Assembly: GCA_025355395.1 (NCBI GenBank)
Contig: JANXZT010000521.1
Coordinates: 1-7,981 of the forward strand
Reading direction: 5' to 3'
Source: Betaproteobacteria bacterium
GTDB taxonomy: Bacteria > Pseudomonadota > Gammaproteobacteria > Burkholderiales > Casimicrobiaceae
Length of the DNA stretch: 7,981 nucleotides
Shown: piece by piece, positions 1 through 5,621 of the stretch
How positions within the stretch are numbered: position 1 is the stretch's first letter
Layout of the letters: each line of letters starts with the position of its first letter
Notes under the pieces: model-generated
Told to the model about the DNA's origin: nothing
The model's database searches: none
What the model saw: the letters and a program-made list of their open reading frames with translations, nothing else
Translations under genes and position numbers: made by a program

Positions 1-90
1 GGTCGCCAAGTACTACTACTACCCCGGCTGGTGGGAAGGCGGTCCCGAGATCGACCTCTTCGTCAACCAGAAGGCATGGGATACGCTGCC
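1..90 (+). repeat. Left arm of a fold-back inverted repeat
   Basis: These 90 bases are the reverse complement of 115-204, with a single mismatch (A83 opposite C122). The arm runs to the window edge, so its true length is unknown. Read on the plus strand it encodes a piece of the same TRAP solute-binding protein that lies on the minus strand to the right (V-A-K-Y-Y-Y-Y through W-D-T-L-P), then loses the family sequence after base 90. There are no terminal repeats or transposase around it. The innermost seven bases (84-90, CGCTGCC) pair with 115-121 and look like the microhomology used for strand switching. Best explained as an amplification or assembly chimera at a contig end; a real inverted duplication is possible but less likely. 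Confidence 0.95.
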
Positions 91-884
91 TCGAGGATCG
101 CCTGATAATCCTTCGGCAGCGCATCCCATGCCTTCTGGTTGACGAAGAGGTCGATCTCGGGACCGCCTTCCCACCAGCCGGGGTAGTAGTAGTACTTGGC
201 GACCTTGTAGAGGCCCAGCTTTTCGTCATCGTACGGACCGACCCATTCGGCCGCGTCGATCGTCCCTTTTTCCAGCGCCGGGTAGATGTCGCCACCCGGG
301 ATCTGCTGCGGCACGAGGCCGAGCTTCTGCAGGACCACGCCGGCGAAGCCCCCGATGCGCATCTTGAGGCCCTTCATGTCATTGACAGTCTTCAATTCCT
401 TGCGGAAGAAGCCACCCATCTGCGCCCCGGTGTTGCCGGCCGGAAAGTTGATGATGTTGTACTGTTTGTAAAACTCGCGCATGAGCTGCATGCCGCCGCC
501 GTGGTACATCCAGGCGTTCTGCTGGCGGCAGTTCATGCCGAACGGAATGGCGCAGCTAAAGGCGAACGTCGGATCCTTGCCGAAAAAATAGTACGGTGCG
601 GTATGGCAGCACTCGACCGTGCCGTTTTGGACCGCATCCACGACGCCGAACGCCGGCACAATTTCGCCCGCGGCAAAGTTCTGGATCTGGAATTTGTTGT
701 TGGTCGCCGCGGCCACCCGCTTCGAAATGACCTCGGCCGCGCCGTAGAGGGTGTCGAGGCTCTTGGGAAAGCTCGATGCCAGGCGCCACTTCACTTCCGG
801 TGCGCCCTGCGCATAAGCCGGTGCAGCCAGTGCGCCGATGGCGGCGCCCGCGCCAGCCTTCTTCAGGAAAGAACGACGTTGCAT
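63..884 (-). CDS. TRAP transporter solute-binding protein, TakP-like, 3' end lost at fold-back
   Basis: Periplasmic solute-binding subunit of a tripartite ATP-independent (TRAP) transporter, closest in motif pattern to the 2-oxo acid/monocarboxylate binders such as TakP. The protein starts with a Tat signal: R3-R4-S-F-L-K, a hydrophobic stretch, and a likely cleavage after A23-Y-A25. The start at 884 is fixed by an AGGAG seven bases upstream. The family core is intact: Q155 in GNTGAQMGGFF, R176 in MRIGGFAG, and E213-W214 in IDAAEWVGPYDDE. From memory of TakP, the equivalents are the carboxylate-binding Arg and the Gln, Glu and Trp cation ligands. Authentic sequence ends at residue 267 (LEAA); the last six residues (YPMPSG) and the stop come from the antisense strand of the same gene because of the inverted repeat. 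The family is usually about 360 residues, so roughly 95 are missing. The membrane subunit genes are not in the window. The substrate cannot be fixed beyond a likely small carboxylate. Confidence 0.9.
   Translation of the reverse strand: MQRRSFLKKAGAGAAIGALAAPAYAQGAPEVKWRLASSFPKSLDTLYGAAEVISKRVAAATNNKFQIQNFAAGEIVPAFGVVDAVQNGTVECCHTAPYYFFGKDPTFAFSCAIPFGMNCRQQNAWMYHGGGMQLMREFYKQYNIINFPAGNTGAQMGGFFRKELKTVNDMKGLKMRIGGFAGVVLQKLGLVPQQIPGGDIYPALEKGTIDAAEWVGPYDDEKLGLYKVAKYYYYPGWWEGGPEIDLFVNQKAWDALPKDYQAILEAAYPMPSG
115..204 (-). repeat. Right arm of the fold-back inverted repeat
   Basis: This is the partner of 1-90, separated from it by a 24-base spacer (91-114). It appears to be the authentic copy: on the minus strand it sits in frame inside the TRAP solute-binding protein gene and reads smoothly from upstream sequence into the spacer, which also encodes family-like residues (K-D-Y-Q-A-I-L). 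The family sequence is lost only where the minus strand crosses into the left arm, at about base 83. Confidence 0.95.
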
Positions 885-891
885 GGTGAAT

Positions 892-896
892 CTCCT
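892..896 (-). promoter_or_regulatory. Ribosome binding site of the TRAP solute-binding protein gene
   Basis: The minus strand reads AGGAG, seven bases before the ATG at 882-884. It decides the start: the open frame continues 77 codons further upstream, but only this ATG has both a strong Shine-Dalgarno sequence and an immediately following Tat signal. Confidence 0.85.
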
Positions 897-1009
897 CTCT
901 ATCAGGGTCTGCAGCCGGTCAGGGCCGACGATACACAAGCATCCGGTTTCGATGCGGAAACCGCTGGCGGCGGCATCCGACGGGCGCGGTCCCATGCTTG
1001 ATGCGCGCG

Positions 1010-1015
1010 ATTCTA
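1010..1015 (-). promoter_or_regulatory. Possible -10 element for the TRAP solute-binding protein gene
   Basis: The minus strand reads TAGAAT, one mismatch from TATAAT, about 125 bases before the start codon. The hexamer 17 bases further upstream (CGGGCA) matches TTGACA at only three positions, so if it is a promoter it is weak or activator-dependent. No other good -10 stood out between 885 and 1122. Confidence 0.25.
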
Positions 1016-1040
1016 TCCGAATTTGCACTCCCTGCCCGCT

Positions 1041-1066
1041 CCGATCCGTCTGCCCGATCCGTCTGC
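1041..1066. repeat. 13-bp perfect tandem repeat upstream of the TRAP gene
   Basis: The unit CCGATCCGTCTGC occurs twice without a gap (1041-1053 and 1054-1066). A second 9-bp repeat, GCGTGACGC at 1065-1073 and 1078-1086, has the same 13-base period, so the periodicity reaches about 1086. On the minus strand the block lies 26-51 bases upstream of the possible -10 at 1010-1015, where an activator could bind. It may equally be slippage in non-coding DNA. Confidence 0.6.
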
Positions 1067-1122
1067 GTGACGCGACGGCGTGACGCCCCCCTCGACGTGC
1101 GAGACGGGACCGCACTCGACCG

Positions 1123-2748
1123 TTACTCGCCGAGCTTGCGTACCGCGGTAAACATTGCCCACGCCCAGCCGGCTTGGCGCTCGAAGGTGTGGGTGAAGCG
1201 AATCAGGTAGCGGGCGTTGCCGGTATCGAGCTCCACCATGCCGCCGGGCAGGAATTTATCGTCGGGGCCGATGAGGCTGCGCTGGGATACGCGCCGGTTT
1301 TCCGGATGGGCGGGGACATAGACCCCGAAAAAAGGACGCTCGCTGCTGCGCTCGGCTTCAGTCGGTGCAAGCCAATTGCGCAACAGCACCCGCACCAAGC
1401 GGCGGGCGACGATCTCCACGCCGACGGTCACCTCGTCAATCTGGTGGCGCTGCATCCGCCGCACCACCGCGAGCGACCAGGTCTCGTCTTCCTTGATCGC
1501 CAGGAGCTCTCCCAGCCGCGACGGGGCCTCGCCGGAGGGTGCGGTCAGGCGGCAGCCGCTGTCGCTGCGGTCGGCCATTTTCCAGGTCGAGCCGCGCACC
1601 CGCCGCGCCACCGATTCCGGATTGACCGTCGGGGTCACCAACTGGGTAATCTCGTCGTAACTCGTCTTTACGGCCGCGGTGCGCGCCGATTCCGGCAACC
1701 GCGCGATCTCGGCAACCGCCCGACAAATCGCCTGGAGGCCGACGACGACCCGCACCTCCGCATCGGTCGCGTAGCGCGGTGCGCGCGGTGCCATCGCCAG
1801 GGCGTCAGGCCCGAACAGTGACGCCAAGCGCATCAACAGGAGCCGTTGCTCGCGCGCCGGCATTTCGCCGGGTTTCGCGGTGTCATCGTCCTGCTCGGGC
1901 AGCCAACGCATGCGCTCGACGACCCGCTGGTAAATCGGGCCCGCGTCCAGAAACAGCAATCGTCCGCCGGCATGCGGCCGATCGAGTCGCCGCAATCCTT
2001 GCGTGCCGGTGAGATCCACGTAAAAGCTCGCGCCATTGCCCGGCGGCGGCACCAGTGCCAACGAAGGGGCCCAATCCTCGAGCTGGCGGGCGACCCATTC
2101 GACCTGATCCGGCGTGAAATTGCCCGAATCCAGCCGCATCAGGAGCAGCGTCTGCAGATATTCCTGCTCGACGCACACACCCGGGTGTGAGAACGGGGCC
2201 GAGCCGAACACCAGTTGCTCGCGCTGCCAGCCACGCATGCGCGCGAATTCGTAGAGCTCGTGGACTTCGCGCCATTGCGCGGGAATCCAGTGACCGTAGC
2301 GGAACAACCGGAACTTGCCGTCAATGCCCTTGTAGTGCGCGAGCCGCACCAGCACCCATGGCAGGAGTGCGCGCCAGCGCTTGTTGTCAACATGCGGATA
2401 ACCCGCCTTGAGGGCCGCCTGGTAGGCCGATGTGAACGCCTTGACGAGATCGAATACGCAATGCCACAACCGCGATTCCACACTCGAGCTTCGGGTGTAG
2501 GTGGCGGTATATTGCTGCGTAAGGTGCGCGATCACGAGCTCGAGCCTCGCATCGACGCGTAGCAGCGCGTCCACCTGGCCGATCCCGACCGTGCGGCGGT
2601 TGCCGGGAAACTGCGCGACAAGCTCCAGCGCGTCGCGCTGCACCGTCATCGTGTCAGTGCCGAGTGCCGAGATCCATCGCGCGGCCGTCTTTTGGCTTCG
2701 CAGCGGATCGTTGAGCGACCTTAGCCAGAGGAAGATCGGCTCGAGCAT
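1123..2748 (-). CDS. Uncharacterised 541-residue protein with PilZ-like C-terminal region
   Basis: A long, mostly helical, soluble-looking protein with no signal peptide or membrane segment that I can see. Residues 1-230 are rich in Leu, Trp and Arg and may be a helical scaffold. Residues 380-460 look like a PilZ c-di-GMP-binding domain: basic A-R-R-V-R at 381-385, then W389 and D393-R-S-D-S-G398 matching the (D/N)xSxxG motif, then strands ending in W-S-L-A-V-V-R-R (424-431) and V-G-V-E-I (442-446). The basic motif is much nearer the DxSxxG than in classical PilZ domains, so c-di-GMP binding is not assured. I recall similar proteins of this size in betaproteobacteria, annotated as hypothetical or PilZ-domain, but cannot name a characterised member. 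It begins 28 bases after the pmbA stop on the same strand, which suggests one transcript. The start at 2748 has no clear Shine-Dalgarno sequence; it is the first start codon after the pmbA stop in this frame. Confidence 0.8.
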   Translation of the reverse strand: MLEPIFLWLRSLNDPLRSQKTAARWISALGTDTMTVQRDALELVAQFPGNRRTVGIGQVDALLRVDARLELVIAHLTQQYTATYTRSSSVESRLWHCVFDLVKAFTSAYQAALKAGYPHVDNKRWRALLPWVLVRLAHYKGIDGKFRLFRYGHWIPAQWREVHELYEFARMRGWQREQLVFGSAPFSHPGVCVEQEYLQTLLLMRLDSGNFTPDQVEWVARQLEDWAPSLALVPPPGNGASFYVDLTGTQGLRRLDRPHAGGRLLFLDAGPIYQRVVERMRWLPEQDDDTAKPGEMPAREQRLLLMRLASLFGPDALAMAPRAPRYATDAEVRVVVGLQAICRAVAEIARLPESARTAAVKTSYDEITQLVTPTVNPESVARRVRGSTWKMADRSDSGCRLTAPSGEAPSRLGELLAIKEDETWSLAVVRRMQRHQIDEVTVGVEIVARRLVRVLLRNWLAPTEAERSSERPFFGVYVPAHPENRRVSQRSLIGPDDKFLPGGMVELDTGNARYLIRFTHTFERQAGWAWAMFTAVRKLGE

Positions 2749-2776
2749 GGTGGTGTCGGCGCCGATAGCCAGCGGT

Positions 2777-4147
2777 CTAGCGGCCGGCCACCGTCATGCG
2801 CCCGACGAGCACGGAGCCGACGTGTCGCGAGCCGCGACGATCGACATCGCGGCCGATCGCCACAATGTCGCGGAACATGTCCTTCAGGTTGCCCGCGATG
2901 GTGATTTCCTCCACCGGGTAGGCGATCTCGCCGCCCTCGATCCAGAACCCCGCCACTCCGCGCGAGAAATCTCCGGTGACCGGATTGACTCCCTGCCCCA
3001 GTTGCTCGGTCACGAGCAAGCCCCGACCCATCCGACGCATCATTGCATCGAGATCGTCGTCGCCGTGGCTCACGACGAGATTGTGATTGCCGCCGGCGTT
3101 GCCGGTGGTGGTCATGCCGAGCTTGCGCGCGGAATAGCTGCCCAAAAAATAGCCCTGCAACACGCCAGCCTTGACAATGTCCCGAGGCGCGGTGGCCACC
3201 CCTTCATTGTCGAACGGCGTACTGCCGCGTGCCCGCGGCAGATGCGGCTCCTCGCGAATCGAGACATTCGGCGAGAACACGCAGCACCCAAGTGAATCGA
3301 GCAGGAACGACGACTTGCGATAGAGCGCGCCGCCCGAGACGGCGCCCACGAAAAACCCGATCAGATCGGCGGCCTCCTGCGCTTCGAAGAGCACCGGGCA
3401 TTCGACGGTGTCGAGCTGCCTTGCATTCAACCGGCGAGCGGTGCGCGCGCCCGCGATCCGCCCTACTTCTCTCGCCGGCAGGAGGTCGCTCGCCGCCCGT
3501 CCGGTGGTGTACCAGTAATCGCGCTGCATGCCGCCATCGTCATCACCGATCACCGAGCAATCGATATGGTGGCGTGAATTGCGATAGCCGCCGGAGAAAC
3601 CATTGCTGTTGGCGTACACGAACTCCGATTCGCTGCGCGCGACCGTCGCGCCTTCGGTGTTGGTCAGGCGCGTATCGACCGAAAGCGCGGCCGCCTCCGC
3701 CTCGCGGCCCAGCGCGACCGCCTCATCGACGCTCAAATCCCACGGGTGATAAAGATCGAGGTCCGGGATCACGCGCGCGAGCCGATCCGGATCGGCGAGT
3801 CCGGAAGCCGGATCATCGGCCGTGTAGCGGGCAATGGTGAGCGCCTTCTCGACCGTCGCCTGGATCGCATCGGCCGAAAAATCGGCGGTGCTCGCATGTC
3901 CGCGACGTTGCCCCACATACGTCGTGACGCTGATGCCCTTGTCGCGGTTGTAGGCGATCGTTTCGACCTCGTCCTTGCGCACCGTCACGCTCAAGCCGAC
4001 GGCCTGCGAAACGTCGGTTTCCGCGGCGGTGGCGCCGCCCGAACGCGCGGCGCGGAGTACGGCCTGGGCGACGCGTTCGAGCTCAGGCGTGGGCAGCGGC
4101 AGACGTTCTTCGGAGGAAGGCCGGTGAGAGGAGACGGATGCGGTCAT
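2777..4147 (-). CDS. pmbA: PmbA/TldE, metalloprotease subunit of TldD-TldE
   Basis: Cytoplasmic partner of TldD. In Escherichia coli the TldD-TldE heterodimer degrades the CcdA antitoxin and trims the microcin B17 precursor; TldD supplies the zinc site. As expected for TldE, no HExxxH motif is present. The 456 residues are close to the 450 of the E. coli protein, and recognisable blocks run end to end: A-L-x-I-A-R-Y-T (102-109), D-L-D-L-Y-H-P (129-135), T-N-T-E-G (162-166), Y-R-K-S-S-F-L-L-D-S-L-G (276-287), S-T-P-F-D-N-E-G (309-316), S-Y-S-A-R-K-L-G (337-344), G-A-x-E-related T-G-D-F-S-R-G-x-A-G-F-W (391-402) and E-I-T-I-A-G-N-L-K-D-M (414-424). The ATG at 4145-4147 is chosen by length; the frame stays open 126 codons upstream, but that stretch is Pro/Arg-rich and its ATG at 4298-4300 lies inside a promoter -10. 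The Shine-Dalgarno sequence is weak. tldD is not in the window. Confidence 0.96.
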   Translation of the reverse strand: MTASVSSHRPSSEERLPLPTPELERVAQAVLRAARSGGATAAETDVSQAVGLSVTVRKDEVETIAYNRDKGISVTTYVGQRRGHASTADFSADAIQATVEKALTIARYTADDPASGLADPDRLARVIPDLDLYHPWDLSVDEAVALGREAEAAALSVDTRLTNTEGATVARSESEFVYANSNGFSGGYRNSRHHIDCSVIGDDDGGMQRDYWYTTGRAASDLLPAREVGRIAGARTARRLNARQLDTVECPVLFEAQEAADLIGFFVGAVSGGALYRKSSFLLDSLGCCVFSPNVSIREEPHLPRARGSTPFDNEGVATAPRDIVKAGVLQGYFLGSYSARKLGMTTTGNAGGNHNLVVSHGDDDLDAMMRRMGRGLLVTEQLGQGVNPVTGDFSRGVAGFWIEGGEIAYPVEEITIAGNLKDMFRDIVAIGRDVDRRGSRHVGSVLVGRMTVAGR

Positions 4148-4292
4148 TGGCGGCGATAACGGGAGGTGCGGTTGCGGAGGGATTGACACTTCGGGTGGAG
4201 GCGTCGGCGCGGGCGCATTGGGCGGACACGCGCGTCGACGGATTCTTTTCCGGCCCGCCGCGCGTCGCGATCTCCTTGCATCAAGAGGGTGG

Positions 4293-4304
4293 GCTATCAT
4301 AGCA
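4293..4304. promoter_or_regulatory. Palindromic -10 element between pmbA and darP
   Basis: GCTATCATAGC (4293-4303) is a perfect palindrome around C4298. On the minus strand it gives an extended -10, TGC-TATGAT (4304 to 4296), a good sigma-70 match and the probable pmbA promoter, with a leader of about 140 bases. On the plus strand the same bases give TATCAT (4295-4300), placed to serve darP about 60 bases downstream; a TTGCAT at 4276-4281 lies only 13 bases from it, too close for a normal -35. Neither side has a convincing -35 hexamer. A perfect TTGACA at 4183-4188 on the plus strand has no -10 at the right distance. Confidence 0.5.
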
Positions 4305-4363
4305 AACGGTCCTTTCCTTATCGGCACGACGGACCCGCCGGCACACCCTTTCCCGCCTGAACT

Positions 4364-4957
4364 TTGTCCCGACCCGACGAATCGCACCGCAAGCAGCACC
4401 TGCCGGCAGCCGAGCCCCGCCCCGCGGATGTGGAAGAGGCGGCCGAATCCAAGACCCGTCGCAAGGCAACCATGCACGCGTTGCAGGACTTGGGCGAAGC
4501 GCTGGTCGACCTCGAGCCACGGCAACTGGCATTACTCCTCACGGATGTGGAATTGCCCGAGCGGCTGAGCGAGGCAGTGCTGCAGGCGCGCGGCATCCAT
4601 GCGCGCGGCGGGCGCAAACGCCAGCTCCAATACATCGGCCGCCTGATGCGCGGCGTCGATCCGGCTCCGATTGCCGGCTGGCTCGACGCGCTGGCGCACG
4701 GCCGTGCGCTCGACGCCGCGCACCAGCATGCACTCGAGCGCTGGCGCGATCGATTGCTCGAGGAGCCCGATGCGCTCGACCTCCTTGCTGCGGAGCGTCC
4801 AACGCTCGATCGGCCGCGTTTTCGCGCCTTGATCGCCAAGGCCCGCGACGAGCGCGCCAAGACCTCGCCGCCGCACGCGTATCGTGATCTCTTTCGCGCC
4901 TTGAAGTCCTTGTTTGACACCACACCGGCAGAACGTTTCGAACCGCCCTCGCCATGA
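4364..4957 (+). CDS. darP: DarP (YjgA, DUF615), 50S ribosome assembly factor
   Basis: Small helical protein that binds late pre-50S particles and helps mature the peptidyl transferase centre, as shown for E. coli YjgA/DarP. The 197 residues compare with 183 in E. coli. The diagnostic core is present: E-S-K-T-R-R-K (28-34) leading into L-G-E-A-L-V-D-L (43-50), and R-K-R-Q-L-Q-Y-I-G-R-L-M-R (84-96); the C-terminal half has the usual R-x-L-I-x-K-A-R-x-E (154-163). The start is TTG at 4364-4366, because an in-frame TGA sits at 4358-4360 and the first ATG (residue 37) would remove the conserved SKTRRK segment. A GTG at residue 23 is the only other reasonable start that keeps it. No Shine-Dalgarno sequence is visible at either. 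The divergent neighbour pmbA is the same as in E. coli. The stop overlaps the mogA start. Confidence 0.95.
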   Translation: MSRPDESHRKQHLPAAEPRPADVEEAAESKTRRKATMHALQDLGEALVDLEPRQLALLLTDVELPERLSEAVLQARGIHARGGRKRQLQYIGRLMRGVDPAPIAGWLDALAHGRALDAAHQHALERWRDRLLEEPDALDLLAAERPTLDRPRFRALIAKARDERAKTSPPHAYRDLFRALKSLFDTTPAERFEPPSP

Positions 4958-5529
4958 CCGATCCCATGCACACCTCTTCGAATAACCTGTCGATCGGCCT
5001 CGTCTCGATTTCCGACCGCGCGTCCGCGGGTGTCTATCAGGATCAGGGCATCCCAGGCCTTCGCGACTGGTTCACGGCGGCACTGCGTTCGCCGTGGCAG
5101 ATGGAAACCCGGTTGATTCCAGACGAGCAGGCAACCATCGAGCGCACGCTGGTCGAGCTGGTGGACATTGCCGGCTGCCATCTGGTGTTGACAACCGGAG
5201 GCACCGGCCCGGCAGTGCGCGATGTAACGCCTGAAGCGACACTGGCTGTGGCCCACAAAGTGCTGCCTGGTTTTGGCGAGCAGATGCGCCAGGTAAGCCT
5301 AAAGTACGTGCCGACGGCGATTCTGTCGCGCCAGGTCGGCGTGATCCGGGGCCGCGCACTCATTGTCAACCTGCCCGGACAACCGAAGGCCATCAAGGAA
5401 ACCCTCGATGGCATCTTTCCGGCGGTGCCATATTGCATCGATCTGATCGGCGGCCCCTACATCGAGACGCACGAAGAAGTCTGTCGAGCGTTTCGTCCCA
5501 AGTCGGCACCACGGCCACCAGCCAAGTAG
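4954..5529 (+). CDS. mogA: MogA, molybdopterin adenylyltransferase
   Basis: Activates molybdopterin with ATP to adenylyl-molybdopterin, the step before MoeA inserts molybdate in molybdenum cofactor synthesis. Visible motifs are G-L-V-S-I-S-D-R-A-S-x-G-V-Y-Q-D (15-30), I-P-D-E-Q (55-59), the MoCF-biosynthesis signature T-T-G-G-T-G-P (80-86) with R-D-V-T-P-E-A-T (89-96), and L-S-R-Q-V-G-V-I-R-G (124-133). D57 and D90 match the two catalytic aspartates I recall for E. coli MogA (D49 and D82). The 191 residues are close to the E. coli 195, but the ~11-residue loop E. coli carries after E-T-L-x-G is absent here (near residue 153), offset by a longer N-terminus. ATG overlaps the darP stop as ATGA and no separate Shine-Dalgarno sequence is visible, so translation is probably coupled to darP. 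An ATG at residue 5 (4966) is a possible alternative start. Confidence 0.97.
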   Translation: MTDPMHTSSNNLSIGLVSISDRASAGVYQDQGIPGLRDWFTAALRSPWQMETRLIPDEQATIERTLVELVDIAGCHLVLTTGGTGPAVRDVTPEATLAVAHKVLPGFGEQMRQVSLKYVPTAILSRQVGVIRGRALIVNLPGQPKAIKETLDGIFPAVPYCIDLIGGPYIETHEEVCRAFRPKSAPRPPAK

Positions 5530-5546
5530 CGGGAAACGTGCTTCCG

Positions 5547-5558
5547 GCTGTCGACAGC
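5547..5558. repeat. 12-bp perfect palindrome upstream of aidB
   Basis: GCTGTCGACAGC reads the same on both strands and lies between the mogA stop and the aidB start, 63 bases before the latter. It has no loop and no T-run, so it is not a terminator. An operator half-site pair for a dimeric repressor is possible, but one 12-bp palindrome in GC-rich DNA can occur by chance. Confidence 0.35.
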
Positions 5559-5574
5559 GACCGTCGTCATGCCC

Positions 5575-5596
5575 GCAACATGCGCGCAACATGCGC
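5575..5596. repeat. 11-bp perfect tandem repeat in the aidB leader
   Basis: GCAACATGCGC occurs twice in succession (5575-5585, 5586-5596). Each copy carries an ATG: the one at 5580 is in frame with aidB, 14 codons upstream of the chosen start, and the one at 5591 is out of frame. It leaves the aidB start slightly uncertain. Confidence 0.6.
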
Positions 5597-5621
5597 GCCA
5601 CAAGGACGTGATCCGCGCACC

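Noticed and set aside
1..204. Inverted repeat as the end of an insertion sequence or an invertible switch
   Set aside because: No transposase or recombinase, no target duplication, and the arms are internal coding sequence of one gene folded onto itself with microhomology at the turn.
1078..1087. Small GGCGTCACGCC hairpin as a terminator after the PilZ-like gene
   Set aside because: Only a four-base stem and no T-run on the minus strand.
885..1115. 77-codon upstream extension of the TRAP solute-binding gene
   Set aside because: The Tat signal must be N-terminal, and an AGGAG precedes the ATG at 884.
1174..1821. 215-codon plus-strand open frame antisense to the PilZ-like gene
   Set aside because: Low-complexity His/Arg/Ala/Gly composition and complete overlap with a coherent gene on the other strand.
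2501..3295. 264-codon open frame on the plus strand antisense to pmbA and the PilZ-like gene
   Set aside because: It overlaps two well-supported minus-strand genes, spans their junction, has no recognisable motif, and is typical of antisense open frames in GC-rich DNA.
4183..4188. Perfect TTGACA as a -35 for darP
   Set aside because: No -10-like hexamer lies 15-19 bases downstream; the sequence there is GC-rich.
4148..4525. N-terminal extension of pmbA by up to 126 codons
   Set aside because: The extension is Pro/Arg-rich without PmbA similarity, crosses into the divergent darP gene, and its ATG at 4298-4300 overlaps the extended -10. The 456-residue form matches the family length.
4318..5256. 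312-codon minus-strand open frame across darP and mogA
   Set aside because: Arg/Ser-rich composition with no family resemblance, lying opposite two confidently identified genes.
5575..5600. Ada-type control box in front of aidB, suggested by GCGCAA
   Set aside because: Only a short piece resembles the E. coli element and it is part of a simple tandem duplication; not enough to call.
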